DNA from: Pempheris klunzingeri
Taxonomy: Eukaryota > Chordata > Actinopteri > Acropomatiformes > Pempheridae
NCBI RefSeq assembly: GCF_042242105.1
Contig: NC_092012.1
Location: 8,375,470 to 8,439,469 of the forward strand
Direction of reading: 5' to 3'
Length of the DNA: 64,000 bases
A program made the position numbers and the translations under genes. The notes below the pieces were generated by a model. It had not been told where the DNA came from, searched no databases, and saw only the letters and a program-made list of their open reading frames with translations. Positions within the stretch are counted from its first letter, which is position 1; every line of letters starts with the position of its first letter. Below are positions 1 to 29,500 of this stretch, in pieces.

Positions 1-540
1 GAGAGTTAGACACCGGAAGTATCCGATAAAAGATATAGATAACATATCGTGACAAAGCGTGACAAAAAGTACAATATTAATCCACAATTTACTTACGCAT
101 TGCACCAGAACAAAGCAGACGTAGTGTTGTTGTTGAGTAGTGTTTCACAATAGACAGTTATAACGCAACATACTTAAACAAAAGCAGTAAGTTACATAAT
201 GCCAGACAGGCTAGCAAAGCTAAAGTCAATGAGCATTTGTGCTGCTAATGGTAACGATATCCATCCCGATTTCTTGCTTGCCTTTGTTATGAGTGGGCAG
301 CTGCGTATGAAACGTCCTTCCTAAGACGAACGGAGCGACATCAGAAACCGCGGAGCATTGCAGCTTTAGTCCCGTTAGCTTTAGCAACAGTCGTGTCATA
401 ATGTTGACCCGCACCGTCTGAAAACGTTGGGTCAGCTGATCACATTGAGCTGCTCTGCTGCTGCTGCTGCTGCTGCTCCTCCCCCTCCTCCTCCCCCTCC
501 TCCTCCTGAATGCAGCTCCTCACCTCACCAGCAGACCGTG
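1..540 (-). promoter_or_regulatory. GC-rich promoter-like left edge, possible dut 5' end
   Basis: This edge holds an ETS-type CCGGAAGT near position 14, several CpGs and a (GCT)n/(CTC)n tract at about 452-507. On the minus strand an ATG at 397-399 opens a short frame beginning MTRLLLKLTGLKLQ. It is rich in Arg, Lys and Leu and nearly free of acidic residues, as in mitochondrial presequences, and it reaches a stop near 226. A possible GC-type splice donor lies near 290, but no partner exon is visible. Human gene order places DUT next to SLC12A1 in this orientation, and DUT has a mitochondrial isoform, so a dut first exon is a reasonable guess. I could not recognise dUTPase sequence itself. Confidence 0.25.
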
Positions 541-1946
541 TACGGCTGACTCATAGCTAACTCCAGTAAAAGAAAAACATTTATTCATAAAGAAATATAA
601 TAATGCATCTTTTATCTGTTATTTCCTCGTTAATTACATGGAAATTGCTTGGCAGCCATCATCTAATGATAGAGGAGAATCAATAGCCGAACGTCACTCA
701 AAAACCATTTACATTGGTAAATCATGAAATTATAAAATCTAATCAAAACTGTGAGCTAATATTTAATGGGGTTCTCCTCACATTGTGATCACTTGAGATT
801 AAGTCTTCTATCTCAAGCCTATTGCTGCCCTCCATTGGGGATAAATCAGCATTGCCATTCAAGATGTGAACTGAAAAGATTCACAATGAGTGCTCATATA
901 CAAAGATGTGCACGTGACCTCTAAATCCCCCAGTAGAACCATTTTGCATTAACTAAATTTGTATTTTTTTTCAATATAGTGTCCAAATGATTTATCATTT
1001 AACATTTTGTAGTTGATCTAAATATCTCGTGTACTGCTGGCTAGTTTAAGGCTTTCAAAGTGCATATACTATGTTTTGACAACAAGCACCTTATGATTAG
1101 CAAAATAAAATAAAGTGTAGTTTTACATAACACACAAGTAATGTGCATGTACTGCACACACTGGTGCTGGTGCAATCTCATCTAATCACCTAAGAAATGA
1201 CAGAGAAAAGGATAAAAACGGCTCCGAATGTTATTAATTCTTTGTCTCAGGTAATCACAATCTTATATTTGAATAGGAAGATAGACAATAGGCAACAATA
1301 TACACAGGAGATGGCTTTACAATCTTTTATTTCACTCAATTTTCCTTAAACAAAAGGTGTACTGTGATAGTAACATTACAAATATTAAGGCTAATTTATA
1401 TGACAGTGTAATGTGGAACAGGTTAACAGCTTTATAAGAGCAGTTTATTTTACACCCACTGAAAGAATGTTTTAAAAAAGAATCAAACCATTACTACCAT
1501 TGTTTTAAAGAACGGATGCTGTTAATTATTTATGAATTGCTCAAAAATATCCACTAGTGAATTCAGACATACACTATATACATTTATTTTACACTCACAG
1601 CAGCATGAAACACAGCTACTCAGTGTGAACAGTGTTTACAAGACAAAGTGGTAAAAACAGGTCAATGGTAAAATATTAACAAGGTTTAGCTGTGACTGAA
1701 AATGTGTTTTAACTATACCTAGAGCTGTTTTCTTTAGGTATACCCTATATTTTGTTGTCTTAGCACTTTAGGTGTACATTCCCCTCATCAGCACTTTACC
1801 AGAATTGCTCGTGTTTTATTGTGGTGTTGGTCTGGACGACTGAAAAACATCATCCAAGGCTGTGGTACGCTTTATGAACACAGTCCATCAATATGCTACT
1901 ACCATTAATTTCCTTTAGAGCTACTCTTGTTTAGCCTGCAAGGTGC
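541..1946. other. slc12a1 3' UTR and intergenic DNA
   Basis: AT-rich sequence without a recognisable gene. The part nearest 1946 should be the slc12a1 3' UTR. Minus-strand AATAAA signals occur at about 1815-1820, 1585-1590, 1444-1449 and 1326-1331; which one is used cannot be decided from sequence. Nothing else is seen down to 541. Confidence 0.5.
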
Positions 1947-12793
<10,847 letters not shown>

Positions 12794-13016
12794 CAGGAAT
12801 GCTGAAGGAGACTCTCAGATTTAAACAGTCAAGAATAAAACAGCAATGTGGGTTTAAAGTCTTCAGTCATCCAACAGTGTTTTAAAAGAGCAAGGCATCG
12901 AGCGGTGTGGTTATCCGTGTTTCAGATGTAAAAACTAGGTTAGGATTAGACTCATAGAGATCTCTTCTGCTCTGAGCGTCTTGTGCTTCAGCTCAGGTTG
13001 TCTCAGATGGCCTACC

Positions 13017-13022
13017 TTTATA
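13017..13022 (-). promoter_or_regulatory. slc12a1: TATA box of slc12a1
   Basis: On the minus strand the sequence reads GGGTATAAAGGTAGG, a strong TATA box. It lies about 225 bases upstream of the start codon, which would put the cap site near 12990 and give a roughly 200-nt 5' UTR continuous with coding exon 1. No in-frame ATG extension was recognised upstream. Confidence 0.6.
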
Positions 13023-13029
13023 CCCTGTA

Positions 13030-16000
13030 TCCCAGGGTCATACGCGACCTGCCAGCTATTGGCTAACGTTCTGGATCAACCCTCAGAAAAAAGAACGAGG
13101 GGTGTCAGATATGTCCTTGCTCCATCCTAGGGGACACAAAGGCATTGCTTAACGATTAACCAAGTCATAAACGCCAAACGAAAGATAAAGGCGCTCATTG
13201 CCTGAGTTCTGGAGAATTGATTACTAATATTATTGTCTCAAGCGTAGCACAACAGCACACGTTGCTCTGTAGTTGCAGTTTATGGGGCTATGGATGGTAT
13301 TTCCTCAGATCTGTGGGCCCTTTGGATGAATCATCAGGAAACATCCACATGGACGTTCCCACTAGAAGAAAGGATAGATAGCTTCACTTCATATAACTAA
13401 GTAGGAAAAGTTTGAAGGTCATACAAACCTTTTACAATGTGTATGAGAGTGGCAAAAAAAGATAAAGCTAATATGGACTGCTTAAAAATGTTCATTTCAC
13501 AACAAAAATATCGGCAATAGGATATAATCAATAATTCTGGAATGATAGCAAGAAGGAAATACATCTTTAAAGTAATGAATTTATTGAGCCATTAGAGTGA
13601 TATGGCTGAAAGAATAAATGTTATCTCAAATGATTCTCTAATGAAAGTCTGTGGGTCGGCAAGCACAGAAGAAATGGCCATATTCATGAGGAAAATGAGA
13701 GTTAATATAAGACCATGGATTACAGGAACTTGCCAGAGGCATTTCTCTACAGCCACATGACTTCTGAAGTGACTTTAAAATACCTCTTAACAGGTAAACT
13801 TCCTCATTACTGATACACCACTGTGATTTATGCACACAGTGAAAGGCAGGTGAATGACTCCAAATCTGACCTTGGCTGTATTGCAGGCTGAGAAAAATAC
13901 TCCAGCACGTGTTTTTATGTGCCAATTGAAAGGAAACAATTGATTGCACAATGGTTGTCAGATTTGGAACACTGTGTTTCATAATTTTCTACAAGGGTTA
14001 TACTGACTGAGTCATGCTAAAGAAAGAAAATTTTCCACAAGGATTACAACAGTACAACTCTCCTCTTCCCTTCTGCCTCTGTCTCACCTCTCTGTCTTAA
14101 TCAGCATCTGCAATAGGTAATGCTAACCGATAACAGGGATATTAATCCGTTGCTTTGTGTTGCATAGTCGTCAGGTTTAGAGTTTATTTTGAGTTTAAAA
14201 CAGTAAGGTCATGTCTCATGGTACACTGCAGTGAGGTCCTCAGGCCCTGCCGACTCTCTCCCATTGTCTGGACTAGAGATAAACGTGATTCCCATTTATT
14301 ATCAGGGCTGCTAGACTTTTGTCTGCTCTGCTTGAGTAAATTCAGAGTATGCAGTGCTCCTCAGAGAACTGTTGAGCTTAAATGGCGAGTCTGTGGCAGC
14401 AGGTGCATATGCTCCAATTTGTATAGAACAGGAGAATCTGCACTCTAGTTCGTGTCCAAAGGGCTCAAAAGAGGCAGAAAAAAAAAAACCCCATCTGCAG
14501 CATTTATCAGGCCTTGCTCTGCTTACTGCAATGTGGAAAAAAAAGTGATTAGGTGCAAATTTGCAGATATCAGCAGACAGCAATCCTGATACTACATCTT
14601 AAAGGGCTGCAATAAATAAAAGGGTGGGTAAACACTATCGCTCATCTCAGCTACATATACTACTCCAGTCAGCATAGACCTGCTAATTATATGTATGTAT
14701 ATGTATATATATCAGGTATGGAACTGAAAGCCTAATGGAAATAATTCTGTTAATTATACTTATAATGTTTCAAATGAGGCTGTTCTGAGCTTTAATCCTG
14801 CTGAGATTAAATCTAGTGATCCAAAAATAAGAAAAGAAGACTTATACAGTAAAATGTTCATATATTCTTCTTGACCAAGTTGCTGGACTGTGTCCTGCTC
14901 TGTTAGAGGCACTTTTCGCAAAATTCAGCCGTTAAAATCTATTATTTGAAATAGCTTTTGCTCTACATGTGACTAAATTTGTTTTCCTATAATGTTAACT
15001 GAGGTAAAAACCCAAATTTTAAAAAAATCTCTCCTAGATGTGACTAGATGTGCATGTTTATGAAATACAACTTTTCAACTAACTTTCAAATATGATAAAA
15101 TAATCGCAAGAAATATTTTTATCTTTAAACCCTCAAATAACCAACAAAAAGAAGAACTGAGCACATCAGCTCATAGTCAAGTGTAATTTTGAATCCATTA
15201 AGCTAATCATTAAACATAATAACTTTAGAATCATTAATAACATTGATTGATATCATGGTAGGTAATCATTGGCCTATCCATCCATACAGAGGCATTCAAC
15301 ATGGTTAAGTCTAAAATCCAAGCCTAAGATCAGCCTTCAGATTTGACATGTGGACTCTGACTTAAGAGTTGTCATATCAAACAGCAGCAGCAGAATATCA
15401 CCACTATATCTGGTGATAAACTGTATTTGTGAATTAAAAATGAAGTTACAGTAAGAGTTAAGCATTAAATAGAGCCTATCTAATAAAAGAAAATAAAACA
15501 CATTAGCTACAATATTTCTGACCTTTTCTGACCTGATTGACTCGGGATATATTTGGTAATCACAGCACTAAAAGTAACATTAATTGTACATTATAACACA
15601 TTTGTATGTGTTATAATGTTTTAAAAGCCTTGCTAATACAAAGGCTATTGTAGCTCTTATCAAACAAATCAAGGACATAGCTTGTGAAGTCCGAAGACCA
15701 GAGGTAATAAAACTGATGATTGATAATCAGCAAAAGCTAAGGTCCACTATTCAGCTGACTCATTGGTCCTACACCACATAACAAGGATTCTGTAAGCACT
15801 CAGGTCCTATTTTCTTTAAATCCAGCAGACAAAATGTAATCACATTAGAGTCCTAATTACCTTTGTGTCCCCAAAGAAGGAAATCAGCAACAAATGAATA
15901 TTTCTAATCTTTTTGATTATTCCTGATATCTACTCGCTGTTGCATGCAGACGAATGTGAGGAGATCACTTGAAATACGTATAGTGTGAGCATTACCGTTG

Positions 16001-16850
16001 GCCCTGTTTGAAATGTTTTCCTCATAGTTGGTGCCCTTGTACGCAAAGATGACGTCTGTTGTCTCTAACTTTGTTCCAGCTAAAGTAGTATTTCATAATT
16101 CATAGTACTATGTAGTTCATAGTATTTTATATAAACCCAAGACAACATATATGACACATGAGATATGACAATAAAATGCAAAGCAGATACATTTGTTAAA
16201 AATTGATGGACTCATAACCCTTGCTACTTGCTGGCTTAGTTCTTCTTCTAGGCCTAGGCTTATTGTCTGAAGAGGAAAAGGGCAGTGTTTTTTTCTAAAA
16301 CAGATTTCAGATAAGGATGTCACATAGGTGACAGAGATAATGGTGCAATAATGATTACATTCCTGACGATGTGTGTCAAGGTGAGGGAAGTGTGCACGGG
16401 GGTCTGGCCTCTGAATGTGAAACGGGCCTGCCTGATGACCACAAGCCTGTCAATGAACTCCTGTGTGTGTGTCAATTTCTGCTGCTAAATTACCTCCTTT
16501 CTCTCTCTAGACCATGCATGTACACACACACACACCATGCTCGTGTATGAGAATCTATTCCTGCTAATGTTATTATTGAAGCTTTTTTCTCACAGTATTT
16601 CTCTAATGCCTTCACTGCATCTCTGTCTGTGGCCACAGCTCTGCTGGATAGCTTAATGGTAGAGAAGCCGTAAAAGGTTTGACATTTTCATTAAGAGGAA
16701 TTATGAGCTTCTGCTATGTCGTGTAAACAAGACTGTCACCTAAAACATCATGCAGATTTGTAAAACTAATCTCATATTGTCTTTGCTCCACATGCTCCAG
16801 AGATTCCGGTGAGACACCCAAAAAAACAAAGATTTGACCAACAACATTTT
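13030..16850. other. Intergenic: slc12a1 upstream to ctxn2 3' end
   Basis: I see no protein-coding exon, tRNA or recognisable transposon. The longest open frames (for example 13638-13982 and 14155-14448) show no family features and are antisense or chance. The part nearest slc12a1 presumably holds its transcriptional control region. A minus-strand AATAAA at about 16868-16873 marks a plausible ctxn2 transcript end. Confidence 0.5.
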
Positions 16851-17756
16851 AAAGTGAAGAAATTCTGTTTATTTCACATCATTGAATCAAATCTATATCA
16901 ATGAGAAATCTCTACCACCAGCTGAGCAAGCAACAGGTCAGGAGATGCACTATCTGTCATCATGATATGCCACACACACACGCACACACATGCATACGCA
17001 CACTCACACACACACACACAGACACACACAACCACACATAAACAGGTGCTCTAATGTTTCTAGATGAAGGCACATAAACCCATTGAAGGTCACAGTAAGG
17101 CAGATTCACAGCACTAAGGAGAAACCGTAGACCGTAAAAATTAGCAAAGGAACACTCAAGACTTGGACCAGTCTGCCGATTATAGAATCTCTGTTTAAGA
17201 CTGTCCTGTTTTCCTCTGTCTGGAAGGAAGAGAGCAGGTGAGAAAGGGTGAGGATGGCTGAGGATAGGAGGAAAAAGATGTTCCCATGCAGTGCTGACAG
17301 ACATCCCACCCCTGTTTTCCATGTGACCTTTTCCTCTGCAGACAGGTAGTGAGAGTTTATCCTTGTCATTAGGAAACTAGCAGCGCTGAGGGAGAGAGTC
17401 CTTCCTAGTTTCTAATCCTCATTCCCCTTAAAAGTTCTTGGCTTCATTGCATAAGCCAATCATTAGACAGAACGCTTGACAGACAGAACAATTGACAGTC
17501 CATAAATCAACAGTATCATACGTCTTTGCAGACATATTGTCAGAAGTAAACAGTTGTGTTTTTTCTTTCACTCAGACATGTAATTTTGGCAACATACCGT
17601 ATACCATCACTCAAAGACAGCAGCAGTACAAACTCTGAGAGTTGTTTTTGCATCATTTAGAAACAGTAACACCATAATGTAAATCAGTTTGTTCAGTTGC
17701 CTTTCATTGCATGACTTCAAAAAACAAGATGCCACAGAAAGGACCGATCTGTACAC

Positions 17757-17805
<49 letters not shown>

Positions 17806-18490
17806 TCCTTTGGATCACCAACAGACTGGCTTTGATTAGTCCACAAAGCACTAGTTTTTTGACATAATACCCTGTATCCAACCATATACAGTCTTATGCA
17901 GAACAGCTCTGCTGTGCAGAGGTGAAATCACTGTTTCCCACTCTGAGTTCACATGAGGAATCTTGTCCCTGAGTCTTCAAACTACATCTGAATAATCCCA
18001 CGGCACCCCAGTTCCCCACCCTGTCCGATGAGCATCCACCTAATACCACCTCTTATCATCTACAGACATTCAACTTGAAAGGTTTGGGTTAAAGGGAGCT
18101 TCAGCCATTTCCGTGTAAATCGATGAGCTGAAATGCACACCCCCTGGCAGAAGGGCAAAGAATATGACACAGCATCTGCCTCACACTCGCTCAGACACAC
18201 ACAATAACAGACATGTAGTCACATACAGTAGAGAGACTCTACACTGGCTCTGAACTAACAGCGCACACACATTGAACAACATACACAGCTTCAGTCTCTT
18301 GGTTCAGTCCGTCACAGAGAGATGTCTCAATGGCGTATCAGTGTCAGGTGCAATGGTTGTGCAGGGCTGTGGCTTGTGTGTGTTTGCATGTGTGTAAGTG
18401 TATACGTGTCAGTGTGTGTGTGCATATGCGTGTCTATAGGCATTTCTGTTTGTGAGGACATCTATGGATGTGTGTGTGTGTGTCCCTGTG
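16850..18490 (-). other. ctxn2: Probable ctxn2 3' UTR
   Basis: No other gene occupies this stretch. It runs from the cortexin stop codon to a minus-strand AATAAA near 16868. It contains imperfect (AC)n tracts at about 16973-17032 and 18376-18481 and the trinucleotide repeat at 17758-17803. The assignment as UTR is an inference from position; an intervening polyadenylation site cannot be excluded. Confidence 0.4.
17758..17803. repeat. (CAG)n / (CTG)n trinucleotide repeat
   Basis: About 15 uninterrupted CAG units on the plus strand, so CTG in the sense of ctxn2. The apparent poly-cysteine frame across it on the minus strand is an artefact of the repeat. Confidence 0.95.
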
Positions 18491-23350
<4,860 letters not shown>

Positions 23351-23542
23351 ATCATGTGCACAATCTTTACAAATATTGCCATTTTCATCCCCTGGACTCC
23401 AATTCCCAATAGTGCTCTATTCAACAAGGCTGCCTGGCAACATCTCCCAAATCTCGCGATAGTTGCACAAATCTCCCCTGCACATTTTGAACTGCGTAGG
23501 GACAGGGGCATCTTACGTTGTGTGGGGCAAACAAACCTCAAC

Positions 23543-26500
23543 ATGGCAGATGTTGTAAGTCTTGACGAGGAGCCAAAGCAAGAGGAATCTATCGCATCCA
23601 CCAAGTCCGAAAACGAGGAGGAGAGTGTTACTGAAGAAAGACCCAATGGCGTGAAAACGTATGTAAAAGTTATGTAAGCTAACGTTATTGTTCTGTCCGT
23701 CCCGCCTGTGCAGCCGTTAGCTAGCTTAGCTAAAATGGAGTCCTGTGATGCTAGCTATTGTTAGCCATGAAGGCTACAACCTCTGTTATCTAACAATATA
23801 GTCTTTAAGTACCTGAGAGATAGTGAAGTAGATGTTTGGCTAAGAGCTAACACGACGCTAAAAATTATGCAAACGCTATATCTTTTACCACAACGTTCGA
23901 CGTTCATCATGATGAGACGTGTCAACCTCAAACGCCACTGTATGCTACTCTCGGCTATATTTTGCTCGTTTGTGAACTAGTTAACAGAAATCTGAAATTC
24001 TGTGCAAGTTAAACCTAGTTTAACTATTCACCTAGCTGGATAAATCAAAAAGGCTATTCTTGATTTCAAAAATTACCAGTTAGCATTAGCATCCCCGTTA
24101 ATCTCAACTCAGTATATATTTGTGCCACGCTAACAGTAAGGTGAAGTTGGCTGCAAATCCCTCCAGGATGCTTTACTGTCTAACTTTACTGTCTTTACTA
24201 GTCTTAATTAATTACCTGTGCTAGATAATGTTGTATTTTCTCTGCCCCCTACACCTCACCAGATGACAATCTCTCCAGCAGCTTCTATGACAAAATGTCT
24301 TACAAAAAAATGTTATGCGAAGTATTCTCTCTTTACACTAGGAATCCAAAGGTTTCCTAGCACTTATCCATTAAACGTTATGTTAAGAAATATAGTAGTG
24401 TCTTGCTGTTATTAAGCTATCTTATTAAACTCTTGGCTGTTTTTCCTGAAGGGAAGCAGTGTCATTAATGTGAAATTTATAGAGCTGTATCATTCACCTT
24501 GTATCGAAGAAAGTGTTTAAATTTAAAGATGAGCACATTACCATCGAAATGCAAAACACGAGACAGGACCTTGCTAATAGTCACAAATTTATTAACAAAT
24601 GTTTTTTTAATATACCAACTATGCTGTGTGATCTCTGAATGTGGGTTTGAGATGGGCTGTTTTGTGCATTTTGTAGGGATGGTGAAGAAACTAAGGCCCC
24701 CAAAGAAAAGCATGACACTAAAGAGAAGTCCTCCGGGAGCAGAAGAGGAAACCGCTACCATCCCTACAAAGACAAACACGGTGGAGAAAAGAAGGGTGCT
24801 CATCGGAACCGCGTGTTCATCAGCAATATCCCCTATGATATGAAGTGGCAGGCAATTAAAGATCTAATGCGTGAGAAAGGTAATGTCCCCTGTGATGGGG
24901 ATGGTGTCTCCCCTTCTCTCTAACTCTTCAGCTGATCAGAAGTTCTTGACCCTTTTTTCTTTGTTACCAGATGGAGCACCCTGCTTCTAGCAGTATTCAA
25001 TTAGCTTGTAGCTTTCTCTGGATGCACTTAGTGCAGATAGGAGGGAACCAACATAGTGTGATAATAGGTCATTGGAGTTAAATAATTTTTTTTTGGATGG
25101 ACACCAATTTAGTTTGGGCTGATATGTCTGTGAGAAAAGGAAGATGAACTTAGTTACATTGTCACTTGTTTTATGGCATTGTCAGCTCCAAAATGTAACC
25201 TCAAACCAGTTGTAGAATTGATTGTTGAATCATTTTGTTGCATCTGTTGCAAGGTGAATCTTGATTATATGAATGAAAATATTGTAATGTTTTACTTCAT
25301 GAATTATGGGGGTCTCAAGAAGCCTTTTGTAAGGTCAAAGGAGGGTTTATAACTCTCAACTGCCATGAATGGATTCTGTTGACAAACTGATCATGTTGAA
25401 GTCTTTTGAATTTCCCAGGTTTTTATGTAGCTGTGTTTCTCTCTGGCCTTGGCCTTTGGGTGTCTCAGTCACTGCCCAGAAAGGCATGGTGTTGTCTGGT
25501 GGGATGTTGGTCTGGGCTGACTGTTGATCATTAATGGGACATCTCCATCTGTAGCGGCATTGCCAAGGCCAACGGCGACTTGAAGACTTGGTGACTTAAA
25601 TTCCTTTGTTCTTTTGGTATTTTTCCTTTGTATGTCTCATGTAGTTGGTGAGGTTACATACGTGGAGCTCTTTAAGGATGCAGAAGGAAAGTCAAGGGTA
25701 AGTGATGTGGCCAACTTGCTGCACGAGGTTTTAAATGCCCTCAGCAGGCTCTCATTAATCCAGTGCTCTTTTAGGTTTTGATCCTTTGGGTCTTTCTAAG
25801 TTACTGAACTGGAGATACTGTAGGTTGTGTTTAGAGCCTGATAGATGGTTAATGATTGATATTCATTTGAAAGGGAGATGTCCTGTTGATTTTGGAAAAG
25901 TAGCCTAATGAACTCTACTTAAGAGTACACTTTTGCTTTTGTTGTTGCCATTTCAATTGGTGTAAAAGTTTGTTTGTTTGGCCATTTTCCAAAGGGAAAT
26001 GTGGGTTGTGTGATTTGTCTTATTGATTGACCCTCATGTCTCAAAATCTTATTTTACAATTCTGTTATATGGCAGAGCTCTCTCTTCAAAGGAACAAAAC
26101 AGTCTTGAAAGATCCTTTTTTTTTATTATGTTCTATACAAAATCCACAAATGTATGTTAAAGATGCAAAGGTGGACCACAGTATTTTTTTTCATTGCAGT
26201 GGTAAAATGGGTCCATCCTAAACAATGTTCTACTTAAATTTGTTAACGCTTCTTAATTTTTTTTATTTTTTACCTTGGTATTTGTGTCCAGTTCAAAACA
26301 TCAAAATGTCTCAACTAAATTACAATGTTGTTATCTGTGATAATTGTTTTACCAAAACCGTTTTACAATATAAATTAGTATTGTTTTATTTAAGTATTAA
26401 TTGTCAACATTGCTTCAGATATTGTTAAAGAATATGTGCTTATTAGCCTTTTAATCTTGTTTGCAATAGATTTTAACACAACCAAAAACCTGCTGGCTCA

Positions 26501-29500
26501 AGCCAGCACGCAAAATATGGCCAACATGCACTATAGATAATACCAGTAGCATGTTGATACATTAGATTTGTACTGTCCCAGTGCTTTGGCTTGATTTTGA
26601 CTATATTTTGTTCACTCCCTCAACTTTGGACATGTGGGCTACTTGGACTCCTATCACCCCCCCGTTTAGGGTTGTGGGTAAGAAACAGCCTTACTTTCTT
26701 ACATAAAACTTTTCTTTTTTTTTTTTAATCTTACGCCCACATGGACTCATCTGATGCCTCTGTATGCCTGACTCAACAGTGTGGTGGAATTCAAAGACGA
26801 AGAGTTTGTGAAGAAGGCGATAGAAACCATGAATAAGCATGACCTCAGTGGAAGGCCACTCAACATCAAGGAGGTGAGGACATATTATGGGTAAATGGTT
26901 ACAGCAAAACTGAAACGTTTCATTTTTTAATATATTGCTCTCTTAAAGAAACTAAGTTTTCAAGTAAATAAAATTGCACTTTCTCACATTTATAGGAAGA
27001 AGGAGCAGATATAAAGTGACCGTGTGGCATAGATTTCAAAAATTTGATAATTGAACTGCAAACATCATGTGACTATAAACAAAATTCTTCCCTTCGATAG
27101 ATTATTGTCGATCTAGATCTTCCCTTTAACATTGAGCTGATGCTTCATGTTGGTCATGCTTTTCTATAAATTGTATCCACAAAAGAGTAAGTCATCACAA
27201 ATAATTTGTAGTGTTCATTACATCAGAATATTTTTTTGGTGGAATTGAAATTCTAATAGACACTGAAATACCACTAGATAACACAAACAAATGTAGAATT
27301 GCATTGTTCAATTGTTTATCACCAGTTGTACACCCCTTACTTGATGGATTCTTCATGATTATCTTGATGTAGCAGTTCAGAAAAAATTGCAATGTATTTC
27401 TTATTTCAGGACCCCGATGGGGAGCATGCTCGGCGTGTGCTGCAGCGTATGGGGGGAGGTCAACAAGGAGGTCGTGGGCAGGACATGGGTCCAGGTGGGA
27501 TGAACATCCCACCCTCCATTGCCAACAACCCCAACATCCCACCTGACGTTATCCATGCACTGCAGGCTGGACGACTGGGCAACACAGTGTTTGTGGCCAA
27601 TGTGAGGACATAGTAATAAACAAATTCTAAATCTAGCTATTGATGATTATTCATCTCTACTGAGACTGGTGATGTCTTACTGTTGTTTTACAGCTGGATT
27701 TCAAGGTGGGCTGGAAGAAGCTAAAGGAGGTGTTTGGCATGGCAGGGGTGGTGAAACGAGCAGATGTGAAGGAGGATAAAGACGGCAAAAGCCGCGGGAT
27801 GGGAACAGTGACTTTTGAGCAACCGCTGGAGGCTGTGCAGGCCATATGTATCCTTAAGAATTAAGCACTGAAGTAGGAGTGGCACACAAAGTAACGCTGT
27901 CCAGTTTTGCCGTGACCTTCTCCTTGACTCTGGACTCAGCCATGTTCAACGGACAGATGCTCTTTGACAGACAGATGCACGTTAAAATGGTATGCTATTT
28001 TTTTTTATTTTTTAGCGACTATATACCTCAAATTGTACAGAAGATGAGAAAATACATTTTTACATTTGTTACTTGGTTTTATAGGATGAGAAATCTCTTC
28101 CCCCTGATGATTTCCACCAAGTAGAAAAATCACCTCAGTTACCACGTGAGTACATGGTTTTCTCCCAGTTGTTGATATCAAACTCCTTCATCGTAATAAG
28201 CTCAGTGATTTGTGTATAGCACTAACATAGTCCATGTAAGAAGGCATGCAACTCATCTGGGAATGAATGATGCATATGTTCTATAGATATTTACTGTCAT
28301 GTTAGAAGGGCCCAGATATGTTGCTGAAGCAGAATGTTGGCTTGTTCGTGTTATGTTTTCTGCTCCGCATGTAAAGGCATGATAAAAGTAGTAGTGGTTG
28401 TCACCGAAAATATTTAGAAATATTTATTCAAAGATGGAAAGTCAGCTTTTTTTTTGTGATTCTTTATCGGTCAAGTTCCAGAAGGTATGTCTGTTTAACT
28501 GTGGTTAAAAACATCACTTTTGAAAGTTTTTTTTTTAAATGATATTGGAAAAATTAATGACTTAGAAGTAGTAGTTGTTATCTAGTAAAGTCCTTGTATT
28601 CAAAGACCTGCCAGTCAATTTGAGTTGTAGCTGGTTCCCATTTTATGGTGTGCTTGTTTATTAATGGAGCGGACAGAGGTCTGATGTCTGCATTGAAAGT
28701 ACAGGCTCGCCACATGGTTGAACAAATAACATCTGTTCATCTACCCAACAGTAATGTCTGTTTACCTTTTTGTTGTTCAGTGTGCTCGAGCAGTACGTCT
28801 TCCATTATTGAGAGTTGGTTCATTGCAAATGCATTCATCAAAAGATGTCTTGATACATTTACTTTTCACTAAATGACTTTTTACTAAGTGTACAGATTTT
28901 TAAAAATTGAATGTATGTTAAGATAAATGTCACTAATGTCATTAACTATTGATTTGGCTTTGTATAAATTATATGGTAGGCAATTCTAGCGTAGAGCTAG
29001 TAAATTCAAACGTTGCTCTTATTTTCCTGTGTGTTTTCTGTTAAGGGGGTCTTGGTGGTATTGGCATGGGACTGGGGCCAGGAGGGCAGCCTATAAATGC
29101 TAACCGTCTGAGCGGTGGTGGTGGTGGCGGCGGCATGAGCTCCATGGGGCCTGGAGGTCAGTCAGCTCTCAGATGTTTTTAGTTGATGGAAAATGTTCAC
29201 TCACACATACAGTACATATCTGATATTGTAAAGCAGACCCGTCTGTCTCGATAGATAAATGGTTATGATAGAAAATCAGAAAGTCAGCTGGTCAACACAT
29301 TAGTGACACAAGGCCGCATTGATCAACTACTTTTAACATCATTGTCAGGGTTCCTACGCAGTATGGAATTTGATTTAAATCCTTTCCAGGTATCAAGTAT
29401 ACAAAAAACAATATGTGAGAATGGAAAAGAAGTCAATGGACTATTGCCTCTGTTCAGTTTTCTGAACTTTAAAATTCAGAATTTTTAGAAGAGAAAAATT

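Noticed and set aside
17607-17885. Poly-cysteine open frame
   Set aside because: Produced by translating the CAG/CTG microsatellite; no other coding evidence.
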